A stretch of 64,000 nucleotides of DNA from Pseudomonas parafulva (GTDB lineage Bacteria; Pseudomonadota; Gammaproteobacteria; Pseudomonadales; Pseudomonadaceae): contig NZ_CP019952.1 of NCBI RefSeq assembly GCF_002021815.1, forward strand, positions 1,023,001 through 1,087,000, written 5' to 3'. Both the position numbers and the translations under genes were made by a program. This document shows positions 7,533 through 17,316 of the stretch, piece by piece; position 1 is the first letter of the stretch; every line of letters starts with the position of its first letter. Under the pieces are notes generated by a model. It was given only the letters and a program-made list of their open reading frames with translations. It ran no database searches and had not been told where the DNA came from.

Positions 7533-8863
7533 GGCGCGTTGACGAATTCGTCCCGCACCAGCCCATGGCGCTGCATTTTCTCGTTCAAGGTACGGCGGGG
7601 CATTTGCAGGTCCTGCATCACCGCCTTGATCTCGCCGGCATGTTGGCGCAGGGAAGCACGCAGGCACTGCGCTTCGAATGCCTCCACGCGCTCAGCCAGC
7701 GACTGCCCGACAGACGCCTGTTCTGGCATGGGCGAACCGAGCCCCAGCACGTGGCGCTCCGCCGCGTTGGCCAGTTCACGCACGTTGCCTGGCCAATCAT
7801 GGGTCAGCAGTTGCGCCAACTGCTGACCCGACTGGGGCAGGGCTGTGCGGCCAATTCGGGACGCGGCTGCCTGCGCGAAGTGCTCGAATAACAGGACGAT
7901 GTCTTCCCGTCGTTCGCGCAAAGGCGGCAGGCGCAACTCTGCAACGTTCAGGCGGTAGGCCAGGTCCTCGCGAAAGCGGCCGGCCCGGGCTTCATCGAAC
8001 AGGTCGGGCTTGGTGGCAGCGATGATGCGCAGGTCCACGCCGATGCTCTGATTCGCGCCCAGGCGCTCGATCTTCTGGTCCTGGATCACGCGCAGCAACT
8101 TGGCCTGTTGCGCCAGGGGCATGCTTTCGATTTCATCGAGAAAGACCGTGCCGCCATCGGCGTATTCCAGTCTGCCGATGCGTTTGCCCTGGGCGCCGGT
8201 GAAGGCGCCGCTTTCATGGCCGAACAGCTCGGCCTCGAACAAGGCTTCGGGAATGGCGGCGCAATTGAGCGCGACGAAAGGTTTGCTGGCGCGTGGGCCA
8301 AAGTCGTGCAGGCAGCGGGCGACCTGCTCCTTGCCGCTGCCGGTTTCGCCGCGAATCAGCACGTTCACCGGCAAGGCGGCCAGGTCCAGCACTTGCCGGC
8401 GCAACTGCTGCATGCCCGGTGATACCCCGAGCAGCGTGGCTTCAAGCCGCGTCCTGAGGTCTGCCTGCTGATGCAGGCGTCGATTTTCCAGCACCAGCTG
8501 GCGCTTTTCCAGCGCGCGGCGAAGGCTGCCGAGCAGGTGCTGTGGAGTGAAGGGCTTTTCCAGGAAGTCGTAGGCGCCGCTGCGCATGGCCTCGACCGCC
8601 ATGGGTACATCACCGTGACCGGTAAGCAGGATCACGGGCAGGTCCGGATCGTTGGCCTGCAGCCGTTCGAGCAGTTGCAGGCCGTCAATGCCAGGCATGC
8701 GCACGTCGCTGATGATCACGCCTGGATAGTCCTGGCCGATGTGCGCCATGCCCTCATCGGCACGGGCAAAGACCTGGACTTCGAAGCCCGACAGGCTCAG
8801 CCATTGCTCGACGGCCGTACGAATACTGGCTTCATCGTCTATGACCATCACTGAGTTCAACAT
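7529..8863 (-). CDS. Sigma-54-dependent response regulator, DctD/MifR type
   Basis: A 444-residue three-domain regulator. The receiver domain has the acidic pair DD at 9-10, phospho-acceptor Asp53 in ISDVRMPG and Lys in EKPF. The AAA+ domain has Walker A GETGSGKE, the sigma-54 contact loop GAFTGA and Walker B GGTVFLDEIES. The C-terminal Fis-type helix-turn-helix reads EIKAVMQDLQMPRRTLNEKM. It overlaps the sensor gene upstream by 7 bases, so the two are translated together. The one sigma-54 promoter I see nearby drives the dicarboxylate transporter downstream, which is its likely target. Confidence 0.95.
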   Translation of the reverse strand: MLNSVMVIDDEASIRTAVEQWLSLSGFEVQVFARADEGMAHIGQDYPGVIISDVRMPGIDGLQLLERLQANDPDLPVILLTGHGDVPMAVEAMRSGAYDFLEKPFTPQHLLGSLRRALEKRQLVLENRRLHQQADLRTRLEATLLGVSPGMQQLRRQVLDLAALPVNVLIRGETGSGKEQVARCLHDFGPRASKPFVALNCAAIPEALFEAELFGHESGAFTGAQGKRIGRLEYADGGTVFLDEIESMPLAQQAKLLRVIQDQKIERLGANQSIGVDLRIIAATKPDLFDEARAGRFREDLAYRLNVAELRLPPLRERREDIVLLFEHFAQAAASRIGRTALPQSGQQLAQLLTHDWPGNVRELANAAERHVLGLGSPMPEQASVGQSLAERVEAFEAQCLRASLRQHAGEIKAVMQDLQMPRRTLNEKMQRHGLVRDEFVNAP

Positions 8864-10614
8864 GCAGGCTCCTGATCGCGAGGCAAGGTGATGCTAAGGC
8901 GCGCGCCGCCCGGTACGTTTTCGGCCAGCAGCTGCCCACCGGCGTCGTGCACGATGCCATAGGAGATCGCCAGGCCCAAGCCCAGGCCATCACCTACGGG
9001 CTTGGTGGTGAAGAAAGGGTCGAAGATCCTGGGCAGGTCCTCGGCCGCGATACCACCCCCCGAATCGAGCACGCTCAGGCGCCAATGCTGCGCATCGGGC
9101 TCGATGCGGATTTCCAGCCGCCGGTAGCGCCTGTCTGCCATCGCGTCCAACGCGTTGCTCAGAAGGTTGATCAGCACCTGTTCCAGGCGGATGGCGTCGC
9201 CGCGCACCCACGCCGGACGTGCCAGGTACAGGGCCAACTGCACGTCCAGGGCATGCAGGCGCGCCTGCAACAGGTCCAGCGCCTGGTCGACCACGCCGGC
9301 CAAGTCCAGGCGCTCGCGCAAGCCGCCTGGGCTGTTACGGGCAAACGTCTTCAGGTGCCCGGTCAGCGACGCCATGCGCGTCAACATCTGCTCCAGTGGT
9401 TCCAGGGCCTGACGAGCCTCGTCGTAGCGCCCGTGGTCCAGCAGCAGTTTCAGGGTTTCCAGCTGCATGCGCTGGGTCGTGAGGGGCTGGTTGATTTCGT
9501 GCGCCATGGCGGCGGACATCTGCCCCAGGGCCGCCAGCTTGGCCGTTTGCACTAGCCCCTCCTGAGCCGTGCGCAGCTCGCGGGTGCGTTCCTCGACCTG
9601 GCGCTTGAGCTCCTCGCGGCTGCGTTGGCGCAGGCGTGACAGGCGCAGGCGCTGGCTGACCAGCAAGGCGGCGAATACCAGGCTCAGCCATACCGCTGCA
9701 GCACCCAGGCCGGCATTGCGCGCGTCGGTTCCCACCTGGGGCTTGCGCAGCAGGTGCAGGGTCCATTGCTCGCTTTCCAGCGGCAGGCTTTCCCACAAGA
9801 ACTCGGTCTCGCCTTGTGGGGCCTGCACCCGGCTGAGGGTGCTGTTTTCAGCGAAACGCGTCAGCACCTGGTGCATCAGCGGTATCAACGGGTGCTTGTC
9901 GTACTGACGGGTCTGCGCCAGTTCGGCCCGGTCAGCGCCATCCAATGGGCGCAGTTCCCGGTAACGCCAGCCGTCCTGGTTGGCGATGAAGGTAATGCCA
10001 CGGGCATCGCTGACCAGCAATATGTCGCTGCCCTGGCGCCACTCGCGCTCAAGCTCGGGAAATTCCAGCTTGACCACCATGGCGCCGAGAAAGCGACCCT
10101 GTTCGTCGTTCACCGCGCTGGACAGAAAGTAGCCGGGTACCCCGCTGGTCACGCCAACGGCATAGAAGCGGCCATTACCCAGGCTGCGGGTTTGCTTGAA
10201 ATAAGGGCGAAAGCCGTAGTTGGAACCCACATAGCTGGTGGGTAGCCGCCAGTTGCTGGCTGCCACCGCCAGCCCGTTGCGGTCGAGCAGTTCGAGGGTG
10301 GAAGAGTTGGCTGCACCGTTGATGCGCTCGAGCTTGCGGTTCAGGGCATCCTGGGTTCGCGCCTGGACCGGGCCGCGCAAAGCGTCGATCAGTTCCGGGT
10401 CCAGGGCCAGTACTGCAGGCAGGGCCCGATAGCGGTCGATGAGGGTGTGCAAGGCATTGGCATACAGCCCCAGTTGCTGGCTGGCCTGGCGGGCGTCCGC
10501 TTCCATGGCCTGGCGTTTGGCCTGGTGCATGGCCCAGCTGGCACAGAGGACGGTACCCAGCACGATCACCAGGGTGATCAGCCCCAGACGCAGGGCGCGA
10601 AAGGAAAAAGGCAT
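8857..10614 (-). CDS. Sensor histidine kinase, DctB/MifS type
   Basis: From the ATG at 10614 this is 585 residues. A first membrane helix ([20 protein letters not shown]) is followed by a large periplasmic double-Cache-like sensing domain of about 270 residues, a second helix ([18 protein letters not shown]), a coiled coil ([20 protein letters not shown]) and the kinase core. H-box [10 protein letters not shown]-box [11 protein letters not shown] and G-boxes [10 protein letters not shown] and GLGLGLAIS are all intact. The periplasmic domain of DctB-like kinases binds dicarboxylates directly. It pairs with the overlapping regulator gene. The ribosome site for this start is weak; another start 20 codons up is possible. 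Confidence 0.93.
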   Translation of the reverse strand: MPFSFRALRLGLITLVIVLGTVLCASWAMHQAKRQAMEADARQASQQLGLYANALHTLIDRYRALPAVLALDPELIDALRGPVQARTQDALNRKLERINGAANSSTLELLDRNGLAVAASNWRLPTSYVGSNYGFRPYFKQTRSLGNGRFYAVGVTSGVPGYFLSSAVNDEQGRFLGAMVVKLEFPELEREWRQGSDILLVSDARGITFIANQDGWRYRELRPLDGADRAELAQTRQYDKHPLIPLMHQVLTRFAENSTLSRVQAPQGETEFLWESLPLESEQWTLHLLRKPQVGTDARNAGLGAAAVWLSLVFAALLVSQRLRLSRLRQRSREELKRQVEERTRELRTAQEGLVQTAKLAALGQMSAAMAHEINQPLTTQRMQLETLKLLLDHGRYDEARQALEPLEQMLTRMASLTGHLKTFARNSPGGLRERLDLAGVVDQALDLLQARLHALDVQLALYLARPAWVRGDAIRLEQVLINLLSNALDAMADRRYRRLEIRIEPDAQHWRLSVLDSGGGIAAEDLPRIFDPFFTTKPVGDGLGLGLAISYGIVHDAGGQLLAENVPGGARLSITLPRDQEPAC

Positions 10615-10718
10615 TGGGAGCAGATCCGCGTGGGTGGGGAAGGAGCCTGCTTTGGCGAAACCGGAGCGCTGCACCGCCGCCCCAGTCTGTCCGCGAAAAG
10701 GCCGTCAAGGATCGACAC

Positions 10719-13010
10719 TTACAGCAGTTCGAAGCCCTGCTGTTGCACCGCCTCGGAGTCCAGGCCCACCTGGACGTTGAACGCCCCGGGCTCGGCAACG
10801 CGCTGCAGCTGGCCATTATAGAACTTCAGGTCTTCTTCGCTAATGCTGAAGGTCACGGTCCGTGTTTCGCCGGGCTTGAGCATGAGCTTCTGGAAGTTCT
10901 TCAGCTCCTTGACCGGGCGGCTCATCGAGGCGGACACATCCTGCACGTACAACTGCACCACCGTCTCGCCGGCCACCTTGCCGGTATTGCGCACCACGAT
11001 GCTGGCTTGCAACGTGTCCCCGCGCTTGAGCTTGTTGCCAGAAAGCGCGAGCCCCGACAGTTCGAACGTGCTGTAGCTCAGGCCGTAACCGAAGGGATAC
11101 AGCGGCCCGTTGGGTTCTTCGAAGTACTGGGAGGTGTAGTTGCCGGGTTTGCCAGGTGTGAACGGACGGCCAATACGGGTGTGGTTGTAGTACATCGGAA
11201 TCTGCCCGACCGAGCGTGGGAAGGTGATCGGTAGCTTGCCGGAGGGGTTGTAGTCGCCGAACAGCACGTCGGCAATGGCGTTGCCACCTTCGGTACCGGC
11301 GAACCAGGTTTCGAGCAGGGCATCGGCCTGCTCGCGCTCCCAGCCGATGGACAGCGGCCGGCCATTCATCAGCACCAGCACCAGCGGCTTGCCGGTGGCC
11401 TTCAAGGCCTCGATCAGTGCACGCTGGTTGGCCGGTACCTGCAGCGTGGTGCGGCTGGAAGATTCATGGGACATGCCGCGCGATTCGCCGACCACCGCCA
11501 CGACCACGTCCGCCTGCTGCGCGGCCTTGACCGCTTCGTCGATGAGCACCGCAGGTGGGCGAGGGTCGTCGACGATTTCCGGCGCATCGAAGTTGAGGAA
11601 GTTCAGGTAGTCGAGAATGGCCTTGTCACCGGTGACGTTGGAGCCCTTGGCGTAGACCAGCTTGCCCTTGCCCTCGATGGCGCGGCGCAGCCCTTCGCGC
11701 ACCGTGACCGAGTGGGTGGGGCGCCCGTCTGCTGCCCAGCTGCCCATCATGTCGATCGGTGCGTCGGCAAGGGGACCGACCAGGGCGATGGTGGCATCTT
11801 TACTGAGCGGCAGCGTCTGCCTGCGGTTTTCCAGCAGCACCAGGCTGCGGCGCGCCACGTCGCGCGCAGCGTCGCGGTGCAGGCGGTCCTCGCCGTAGTA
11901 GTCTTTGAGGTCGTTCTGCGCCGCGCCGATGCGCACGTAGGGGTTCTTGAACAGGCCCATGTCGTACTTGGCGCCCAGCACTTCGCGCACGGCCTGATCC
12001 AGCTCTGCCTGGCTCACGTCGCCCGCCTTGAGCAACCCTGGTAGCTCCTCGCCGTACAAGGTGTCGTTCATGCTCATGTCGATGCCCGCCTTGATCGCCA
12101 GCTTGGCCGCCTCGCGACCGTCGCGCGCCACGCCATGGCGGATCAGCTCCTGGATGGCGCCATGATCGCTGATGGTCACGCCCTTGAAGCCCCACTCCTT
12201 GCGCAGCACGTCGTTCATCAGCCAGGTGTTGGAGGTGGCCGGCACGCCGTTGATCGAGTTCAGCGCAACCATCACACCACCGGCGCCGGCATCGATCGCG
12301 GCGCGGTAGGGCGGCAGGTAATCGTTGTACATCTTCGGCAGGCTCATATCGACCGTGTTGTAGTCACGCCCGCCTTCCACTGCGCCGTAAAGGGCGAAAT
12401 GCTTGACGATGGCCATGATGCTGTCCGGGTTGGCCGGGCTGCTGCCCTGGAACGCGCGGACCATTACCTGGCCGATTTTCGCGGTCAGGTACGTGTCTTC
12501 GCCAAAGCCCTCACTGGTGCGACCCCAGCGCGGATCCCGGGCGATGTCGACCATCGGCGCAAAGGTCATGTCCAGTGCGTCGGCAGTCGCTTCGATGGCC
12601 GCTGTGCGGCCGACCTTGGCGACGGCGTCCATGTCCCAGGTGGCGGCCATGCCCAGGCCGATGGGGAAGATGGTGCGCTCGCCATGTACCGTATCGTAGG
12701 CGAAGAACATCGGGATCTTCAGCCGGCTGCGCATGGCCGCGTCCTGCATCGGCCGGTTTTCCGGTGCCGTGCGCGAATTGAAGGTGCCGCCGATGCGTCC
12801 GGCGGCGATCTCCTCGCGGATCTTCTCCCGGGGCATTTCAGGGCTGATGCTGATCAGGCGCAACTGCCCAATTTTTTCGGCCTCGGTCATCTGGCTGATC
12901 AGATGGTCGATGAAGGCCTGTTTGTTCTCGAGCGGCGGCGCGGAAGTGGCGGCGACAGCCGCCTGGCTGACCAGGCCCATGGCCAGGCCCAGCAGAGACA
13001 GTTTCATCAT
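10719..13010 (-). CDS. bglX: Periplasmic beta-glucosidase BglX (GH3)
   Basis: A 763-residue protein with a signal peptide ending AAVAA. It shows the full GH3 layout: N-terminal barrel with KHFALYGAVEGGRDYN and the nucleophile Asp in VTISDHGAIQEL, the second alpha/beta sandwich (LVLLENRRQTLPL, then GESRGMSHESSSR), and a C-terminal fibronectin III-like domain. It releases glucose from beta-glucosides in the periplasm, where Gcd and the OprB porin encoded at 53-57 kb also act. It stands alone, transcribed away from the TPM-like gene. Confidence 0.96.
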   Translation of the reverse strand: MMKLSLLGLAMGLVSQAAVAATSAPPLENKQAFIDHLISQMTEAEKIGQLRLISISPEMPREKIREEIAAGRIGGTFNSRTAPENRPMQDAAMRSRLKIPMFFAYDTVHGERTIFPIGLGMAATWDMDAVAKVGRTAAIEATADALDMTFAPMVDIARDPRWGRTSEGFGEDTYLTAKIGQVMVRAFQGSSPANPDSIMAIVKHFALYGAVEGGRDYNTVDMSLPKMYNDYLPPYRAAIDAGAGGVMVALNSINGVPATSNTWLMNDVLRKEWGFKGVTISDHGAIQELIRHGVARDGREAAKLAIKAGIDMSMNDTLYGEELPGLLKAGDVSQAELDQAVREVLGAKYDMGLFKNPYVRIGAAQNDLKDYYGEDRLHRDAARDVARRSLVLLENRRQTLPLSKDATIALVGPLADAPIDMMGSWAADGRPTHSVTVREGLRRAIEGKGKLVYAKGSNVTGDKAILDYLNFLNFDAPEIVDDPRPPAVLIDEAVKAAQQADVVVAVVGESRGMSHESSSRTTLQVPANQRALIEALKATGKPLVLVLMNGRPLSIGWEREQADALLETWFAGTEGGNAIADVLFGDYNPSGKLPITFPRSVGQIPMYYNHTRIGRPFTPGKPGNYTSQYFEEPNGPLYPFGYGLSYSTFELSGLALSGNKLKRGDTLQASIVVRNTGKVAGETVVQLYVQDVSASMSRPVKELKNFQKLMLKPGETRTVTFSISEEDLKFYNGQLQRVAEPGAFNVQVGLDSEAVQQQGFELL

Positions 13011-13195
13011 GAATTCCGTAAGGGGGCCGATGCATGGTCAACGGTGACACATGCATGGGCGAGGTTTTCGGGCGGCTGTTGTTGTACGATTTGCACGCAG
13101 ATCTTCCTGCGGCGGATTATGCCTGAATCCGCCGCGTGCTGACGAAGCCCCGTACACCGGGAAAACAACTATAAGAACGCTCACGAGAACACGGC

Positions 13196-13813
13196 ATGAC
13201 CCCGCTTGAACCCTACCAGCAGCGTCAGCTCGCTGAAGCCATGGCCGGTGTTGGCCGGCGCACGGATGTCGCGTTGCTGGCGGTGCTTGCCCGCCGCGCC
13301 GATGATTACGCCTATTTCCCACTATTCTGGTCCGCCGTGCTGGCGCTGGCACTGCCAGGCGTGCTGCACGCGGTGCTGGGCTGGCCCAGCGTGCGCGGCC
13401 TGATCGTTGCCAATGTGCTGCTGTTCGTAGGCCTCTGCGTGCTGTTGCGCAGCCCGCGCCTGGAACGCTGGACCGTACCGCGGGCTTGGCGCCGCTGGCG
13501 AGCGTCGCGCCTTGCCACTCGTCAGTTTCTCGACCTCGGCGCTCAGGCCTTTACAGGCGCCGGATGCGTAATGATCTTCGTCAGCGAGGCCGAGCAGTAC
13601 GCACAACTGCTGATGGACAAGCAGGCCGCACTCTGCCTTGACGACGCGCTGCGCGTTACGCTCACTGACCGTCTGGCCAGCCAGGTTCGTCAGGGGCAAG
13701 CGCTGCAGGGCATGATCGAGTGCGTCGAGGCGTGCGGCCATCGCCTTGGCCAGCAGGCGCCACGCGCACTTGCGTGCAGGCATCTGCCCCAGCCGCTGGT
13801 AATCCTCGACTAA
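13196..13813 (+). CDS. Membrane protein with TPM-like (TLP18.3/Psb32) domain
   Basis: A 205-residue protein. Two hydrophobic segments (LFWSAVLALALPGVLHAVLG and GLIVANVLLFVGLCVLL) lie in the first half. The second half, from RATRQFLDLG to the end, follows the pattern of the TPM domain seen in YgcG-type proteins (TGAGCVMIFVSEAEQYAQLLMD, and a final helix GMIECVEACGHRL). The usual IADRGI segment is altered to MDKQAALCL, so the fit is partial. The family is membrane-associated and of uncertain function. A near relative usually sits beside a YgcG and a LemA protein; neither is seen here. Confidence 0.65.
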   Translation: MTPLEPYQQRQLAEAMAGVGRRTDVALLAVLARRADDYAYFPLFWSAVLALALPGVLHAVLGWPSVRGLIVANVLLFVGLCVLLRSPRLERWTVPRAWRRWRASRLATRQFLDLGAQAFTGAGCVMIFVSEAEQYAQLLMDKQAALCLDDALRVTLTDRLASQVRQGQALQGMIECVEACGHRLGQQAPRALACRHLPQPLVILD

Positions 13814-13879
13814 CGCAACCCTGGCCGACTGTGCGGGGGTGTAGAATACGGCCCCCGCTATTGGAGATACCGTTTGCCC

Positions 13880-15085
13880 ATGTCTGCCCTTTCTACTTCA
13901 CCGGATGCGCGCGTCCAGTTTCTCGACCTGCTTCGCACCGGCCTGCAGGGCAACACCGTGGTCAAGCTGGTACTGGCGCGGCCTGTCGGCACCGACCCGA
14001 CCCTGCAACGCATCATCGCCAAGCCCTTGCTGGTCAAGGGACAGGCGAACCTGTCCCTGGTCTACCGCCACCAGACCCGCGACATCACCCGCAACCTGCC
14101 GCTCGATGATGCTCTGCAGTGCATCGCCGAACTGTTGCCAGAAGGCTTTCGCAATGCCCACCTGTTCGATGCAGAGGGTGAGTTGCAACTGACCTTCAGC
14201 AAGAAGGGCAAGCCCATGCTGCAGCGCCATGGCGCCCAGGCGCCCCGGGAAACCGTTGGCAGCAACGGGCATGACCGTGAGAAAAAGCGCTACCTGGACA
14301 TTGCCCGACCGTTTCTGCGTGACCTTGGCGTCACGGACGCCCAGGGCGCACTGATCCCGTCGATGTCGCGCAAGTGGAAGCAGATCAACAAGTTCATCGA
14401 GGTCTTCGACCACGCCCTGGCCAATGCCCCCTTGTCGAGCGAGCAACGCCTGCGGGTGGCCGACTTCGGCTCGGGCAAGGGTTATCTGACCTTCGCCATG
14501 CACGATTACCTGCGCAATACGCTGGGCCGCGATGCCCAGGTAACGGGCGTTGAGCTGCGCCAGGACATGGTCGAGCTGTGCAACGCCGCCGCCGCGCGGC
14601 TTGAACACCCAGGGCTGGAGTTTCAGTGCGGCGATGTGCGCAGCGTGGTGCCCGATGCCATCGAGGTGATGATCGCGCTGCACGCCTGCGACGTGGCGAC
14701 CGACTACGCCATCCATACCGGCATCCGCTGCAACGCGGCAATCATCATGTGCTCACCGTGCTGCCACAAGCAGATCCGCCCGCAGCTGCAAAGCCCGGGC
14801 CTGCTGCAACCGATGCTGCAATATGGCCTGCACCTGGGCCAGCAGGCCGAAATGCTCACCGACAGCCTGCGTGCACTGTACCTGGAGGCCTGCGGCTACG
14901 AGACCAAGGTGTTCGAGTTCATATCCCTGGAGCACACCAACAAGAACAAGATGATCCTGGCCGTCAAGCGGCGCCAGCCAGCGGATCAGTCAGCCTTGCT
15001 GGAGAAGATAGAACAGCTCAAGGCGTTCTACGGGGTGAAGGCGCATTGTCTTGAAACGTTGCTGCGGGCGGATGGGTTGCTTTGA
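13880..15085 (+). CDS. Class I SAM-dependent methyltransferase (Methyltransf_32 type)
   Basis: About 401 residues. A poorly conserved N-terminal half of about 150 residues is followed by a Rossmann methyltransferase domain with motif I VADFGSGKGYLTFA, motif II VTGVELRQDMVELC, and a CSPCCHKQIRPQL segment typical of the GSTCD-like Methyltransf_32 group. The substrate is unproven; RNA is often proposed for this group. A TTG at 13874 is better spaced from GGAG than the ATG at 13880, so the real protein may be two residues longer. Likely cytoplasmic; it follows the TPM-like gene after 66 bases. Confidence 0.85.
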   Translation: MSALSTSPDARVQFLDLLRTGLQGNTVVKLVLARPVGTDPTLQRIIAKPLLVKGQANLSLVYRHQTRDITRNLPLDDALQCIAELLPEGFRNAHLFDAEGELQLTFSKKGKPMLQRHGAQAPRETVGSNGHDREKKRYLDIARPFLRDLGVTDAQGALIPSMSRKWKQINKFIEVFDHALANAPLSSEQRLRVADFGSGKGYLTFAMHDYLRNTLGRDAQVTGVELRQDMVELCNAAAARLEHPGLEFQCGDVRSVVPDAIEVMIALHACDVATDYAIHTGIRCNAAIIMCSPCCHKQIRPQLQSPGLLQPMLQYGLHLGQQAEMLTDSLRALYLEACGYETKVFEFISLEHTNKNKMILAVKRRQPADQSALLEKIEQLKAFYGVKAHCLETLLRADGLL

Positions 15086-15187
15086 ACCTGATGCGCCCCA
15101 GCCTTGGATATGCTCATCCTTGCTTCGCTGCTCATGAGCGCGTTTTTATGCTGCAGCCATGCTTGATCAACCAGCTTGGGCAATCAA

Positions 15188-16177
15188 TCACACAGTCGTG
15201 CTTGCCAGCCCCAGCGGATGCGTCTGGGCGTCGAAGAAGTGCAGGGCCGTGTCCGGCATGTCTTCGAAGCGGCTGGTGAAATGACGCTTCTGGTTGATGA
15301 CCGATGCCTCTCCCAAAGGGCGTATGGCAATCGCCAGGTGGCTGGGCCGGGCTGAGCGGATGGCGTCGAGCAGGTGCCGGTCGTTGCTGTCCAGGTGCTG
15401 ACCGAACAGGCACATGCCCCGGTGTTCACTGGCCAACTGGCCCAGGCTCCAGCTCAGGTAGTCCGAACTACGGATGGCACGCAGCTTTTCGTCGCTGCGC
15501 TCTTCGTTGACGAACAGCGGCACTTCACCTGGCACATTCACGGCGAACCCTTCGAGCATTTCAACGCTGCTGGCACTGCGTTGCCGGGTAGTGCCGTCAG
15601 GCAGCTTGAGCAGGTGCATGCCACCGTGCAGGTGCAGCACCCGCGTGCCTTGACCCGCCGTTCGGCGCACGTCGAAAAAACCCTGCTCGTCGAACAGTTC
15701 GGCAAAGCCCTTCGGATCGTGCTGCACGGCCCAGACCAGCAGCAGGTCATAGTTGCTGGTATAGACGTTGCGGTAGCCGCGCAGGGCCTGGTTGAGGGTG
15801 CTCAGGGCGGCTTCGGGCATTGCCGACCAAGGCATGTGCACGGTGCGCACGGCGTGGATCAGCGCCTCCTTGATGGAGTAATAGCGGTTCAGCGGCGCGG
15901 TCGAGTTGATGGCCAGCGCAGCGTTGGTACGCACCGTGGTGTTGAGGGCGGTCAGCACTGGTTCGAACAGCTCGGAGCTCAATGACTTGAACAAGGCCTG
16001 ATCGCTGATGGCCAAGCCCTTCTTACGCCCGGCCCGTTGCGCCTCCTCGTACAGCGAGAAATACCCGAACGGCTTCCAGAAGGCCCGGCTTGCGCCGTTA
16101 CCGACCATGAGGGTTTCACAGGGGTACTGGTCGGCAAGGTCTGACCAGGGGAGAAGAGTGGCGTCTAGTGCGGGCAT
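15188..16177 (-). CDS. DUF4917 / SIR2-like protein
   Basis: From the ATG at 16177 this gives 329 residues. Three motifs recall the SIR2-like nucleotide-binding fold in the right order: TLMVGNGASRAF near the start (GxGxS loop), VYTSNYDLLLVWAV in the middle (the TxNYD motif with the Asn), and VLHLHGGMHLL after it (the His). The C-terminal part (GMCLFGQHLDSNDRHLLDAI) is the late Rossmann strand. Such proteins bind NAD-type nucleotides; several SIR2-like families break down NAD+ in phage defence. Whether this one is an enzyme is unknown. It stands alone among housekeeping genes with no effector or nuclease partner visible. Confidence 0.7.
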   Translation of the reverse strand: MPALDATLLPWSDLADQYPCETLMVGNGASRAFWKPFGYFSLYEEAQRAGRKKGLAISDQALFKSLSSELFEPVLTALNTTVRTNAALAINSTAPLNRYYSIKEALIHAVRTVHMPWSAMPEAALSTLNQALRGYRNVYTSNYDLLLVWAVQHDPKGFAELFDEQGFFDVRRTAGQGTRVLHLHGGMHLLKLPDGTTRQRSASSVEMLEGFAVNVPGEVPLFVNEERSDEKLRAIRSSDYLSWSLGQLASEHRGMCLFGQHLDSNDRHLLDAIRSARPSHLAIAIRPLGEASVINQKRHFTSRFEDMPDTALHFFDAQTHPLGLASTTV

Positions 16178-16428
16178 GCTGGAGTCCGTAAAGCGGGATC
16201 CGGCAGACTTTACCACGTCAAGCCTAGGCCATGAGTGCGCCGCGCCAGTGCTGGCAGCGCGTTGCAGGCTGCATCGGTGAGCTTGACGGCAACTGCAGGG
16301 GATTGAAAGTGAACACGAGCGGACTTGAATCCCTCCAAGGTCTTGAGTGGCCACGGGGCAGCGCCTAGCCAGCACCGGCCACACCGACACGTAGATCGTC
16401 ATGTCTTTACCTGAACAGGAGATCTGTC

Positions 16429-16653
16429 ATGGACACCTATCATGTAAGCCCTGCCAATGACGGGTGGGAACTGAAGAAGGCAGGTGCTGCGCGCGCTTCA
16501 AAGCACAGCGCGACCAAGCAAGAACTGGTGGGGTCGCTGGCCACATTCTTCGAGGGCAAGACAGCCTCGGTGAAGATTCACAAGGCCGATGGCACCATCG
16601 AGCAAGAGCGCACCTACCCTCGCTCCGCTGACCCGCGGCGCACCAAGGGTTGA
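16429..16653 (+). CDS. DUF2188 family small protein
   Basis: A 74-residue basic protein with AGGAGAT before the ATG. The pattern YHVSPANDGWELKKAGAARAS, then ATKQELVGSL and VKIHKADGTIEQERTYP, is the DUF2188 signature (a short beta-rich domain whose sequence suggests a hydrophilic, possibly nucleic-acid-linked role). Function unproven. The stop TGA overlaps the TTG start of the next gene, so the two are probably coupled. Confidence 0.85.
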   Translation: MDTYHVSPANDGWELKKAGAARASKHSATKQELVGSLATFFEGKTASVKIHKADGTIEQERTYPRSADPRRTKG

Positions 16654-17084
16654 TACTGGTCAGCGCCGCGCTGCTTGGCATCGACATACACCAGTGCCAT
16701 GGGCGCGGCCTCTATAAGTGGTTGCTTGCCAGCTTTCTGATCGGCAAGCGCATTCGTGCCAGTGTCGCGATCCAGGCCTACCGGCTGCTGGTCGATACCC
16801 ATGGCCTGGACACCCCAGGCAAGCTGGCGAGGTGCCCGCATCACACGCTGGTGAAGCTTCTGGGTCAGGCCGGTTACGCCCGCTACGACGAATCCACGGC
16901 CCGGCGGCTGCATCGCTTGGGCAGTGGGCTTGAAGCGGAAATGGATGAGGTGTTGCTCAATGCGGCGGTGGACATGGCGCACGCCAATACATGGCTGCTG
17001 GGATTTGATGGCGTGGGGCCCAAGACGCTCGAGATTTTTATGCGGGAAGCGGCGGTGGTACTGCAGCATCAACGTGTGCAGTGA
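16650..17084 (+). CDS. Helix-hairpin-helix protein, DNA glycosylase-like
   Basis: A 144-residue protein starting at TTG, overlapping the preceding stop as TTGA; no ATG or GTG is available between the upstream in-frame stop (16629) and the conserved region. The segment LLGFDGVGPKTLEIFMREA is a helix-hairpin-helix of the kind found in endonuclease III and related glycosylases, preceded by an all-helical domain (LYKWLLASFLIGKRIRASVAIQAYRLL). It lacks the catalytic Asp and FeS cluster region that follow the hairpin in endonuclease III, so it may only bind DNA. It lies just before tRNA-Gly, on the other strand. Confidence 0.65.
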   Translation: MILVSAALLGIDIHQCHGRGLYKWLLASFLIGKRIRASVAIQAYRLLVDTHGLDTPGKLARCPHHTLVKLLGQAGYARYDESTARRLHRLGSGLEAEMDEVLLNAAVDMAHANTWLLGFDGVGPKTLEIFMREAAVVLQHQRVQ

Positions 17085-17132
17085 GGATGGGCGGTAGAGG
17101 AAGCGTAAGCCATGTGAACGCTGGCTTGAAGA

Positions 17133-17206
17133 TGGAGCGGGTAGAGGGAATCGAACCCTCAACTAAAGCTTGGGAAGCTTTCGTTTTGCCACTAAACTAT
17201 ACCCGC
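17133..17206 (-). tRNA. tRNA-Gly (anticodon CCC)
   Basis: On the minus strand the acceptor GCGGGTA pairs with TACCCGC and is followed by T and an encoded CCA. The anticodon stem AAAGC/GCTTT closes a 7-base loop TTCCCAA with CCC in the middle, and the T-arm reads GAGGGTTCGATTCCCTC. It reads Gly GGG codons. No integrase or attachment duplication is seen beside it. Confidence 0.95.
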
Positions 17207-17316
17207 ATCTGAGCTGCACTTTTTACCAGAACGTTCGGCAAATTAGAAGCCCGCGTTATAAAAAATGTCTTTTCCCTCCGCGCTCCTGCGCCTTTTCCCT
17301 ACGTCACAAGGCTCAC

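Noticed and set aside
13108..13134. GCGGCGGATT/AATCCGCCGC stem between bglX and the TPM-like gene
   Set aside because: A good 10-bp stem between divergent genes, so not a terminator; no evidence that it is an operator either.
17133..17206. tRNA-Gly as an integration site
   Set aside because: No integrase and no repeated tRNA 3' end was seen nearby.
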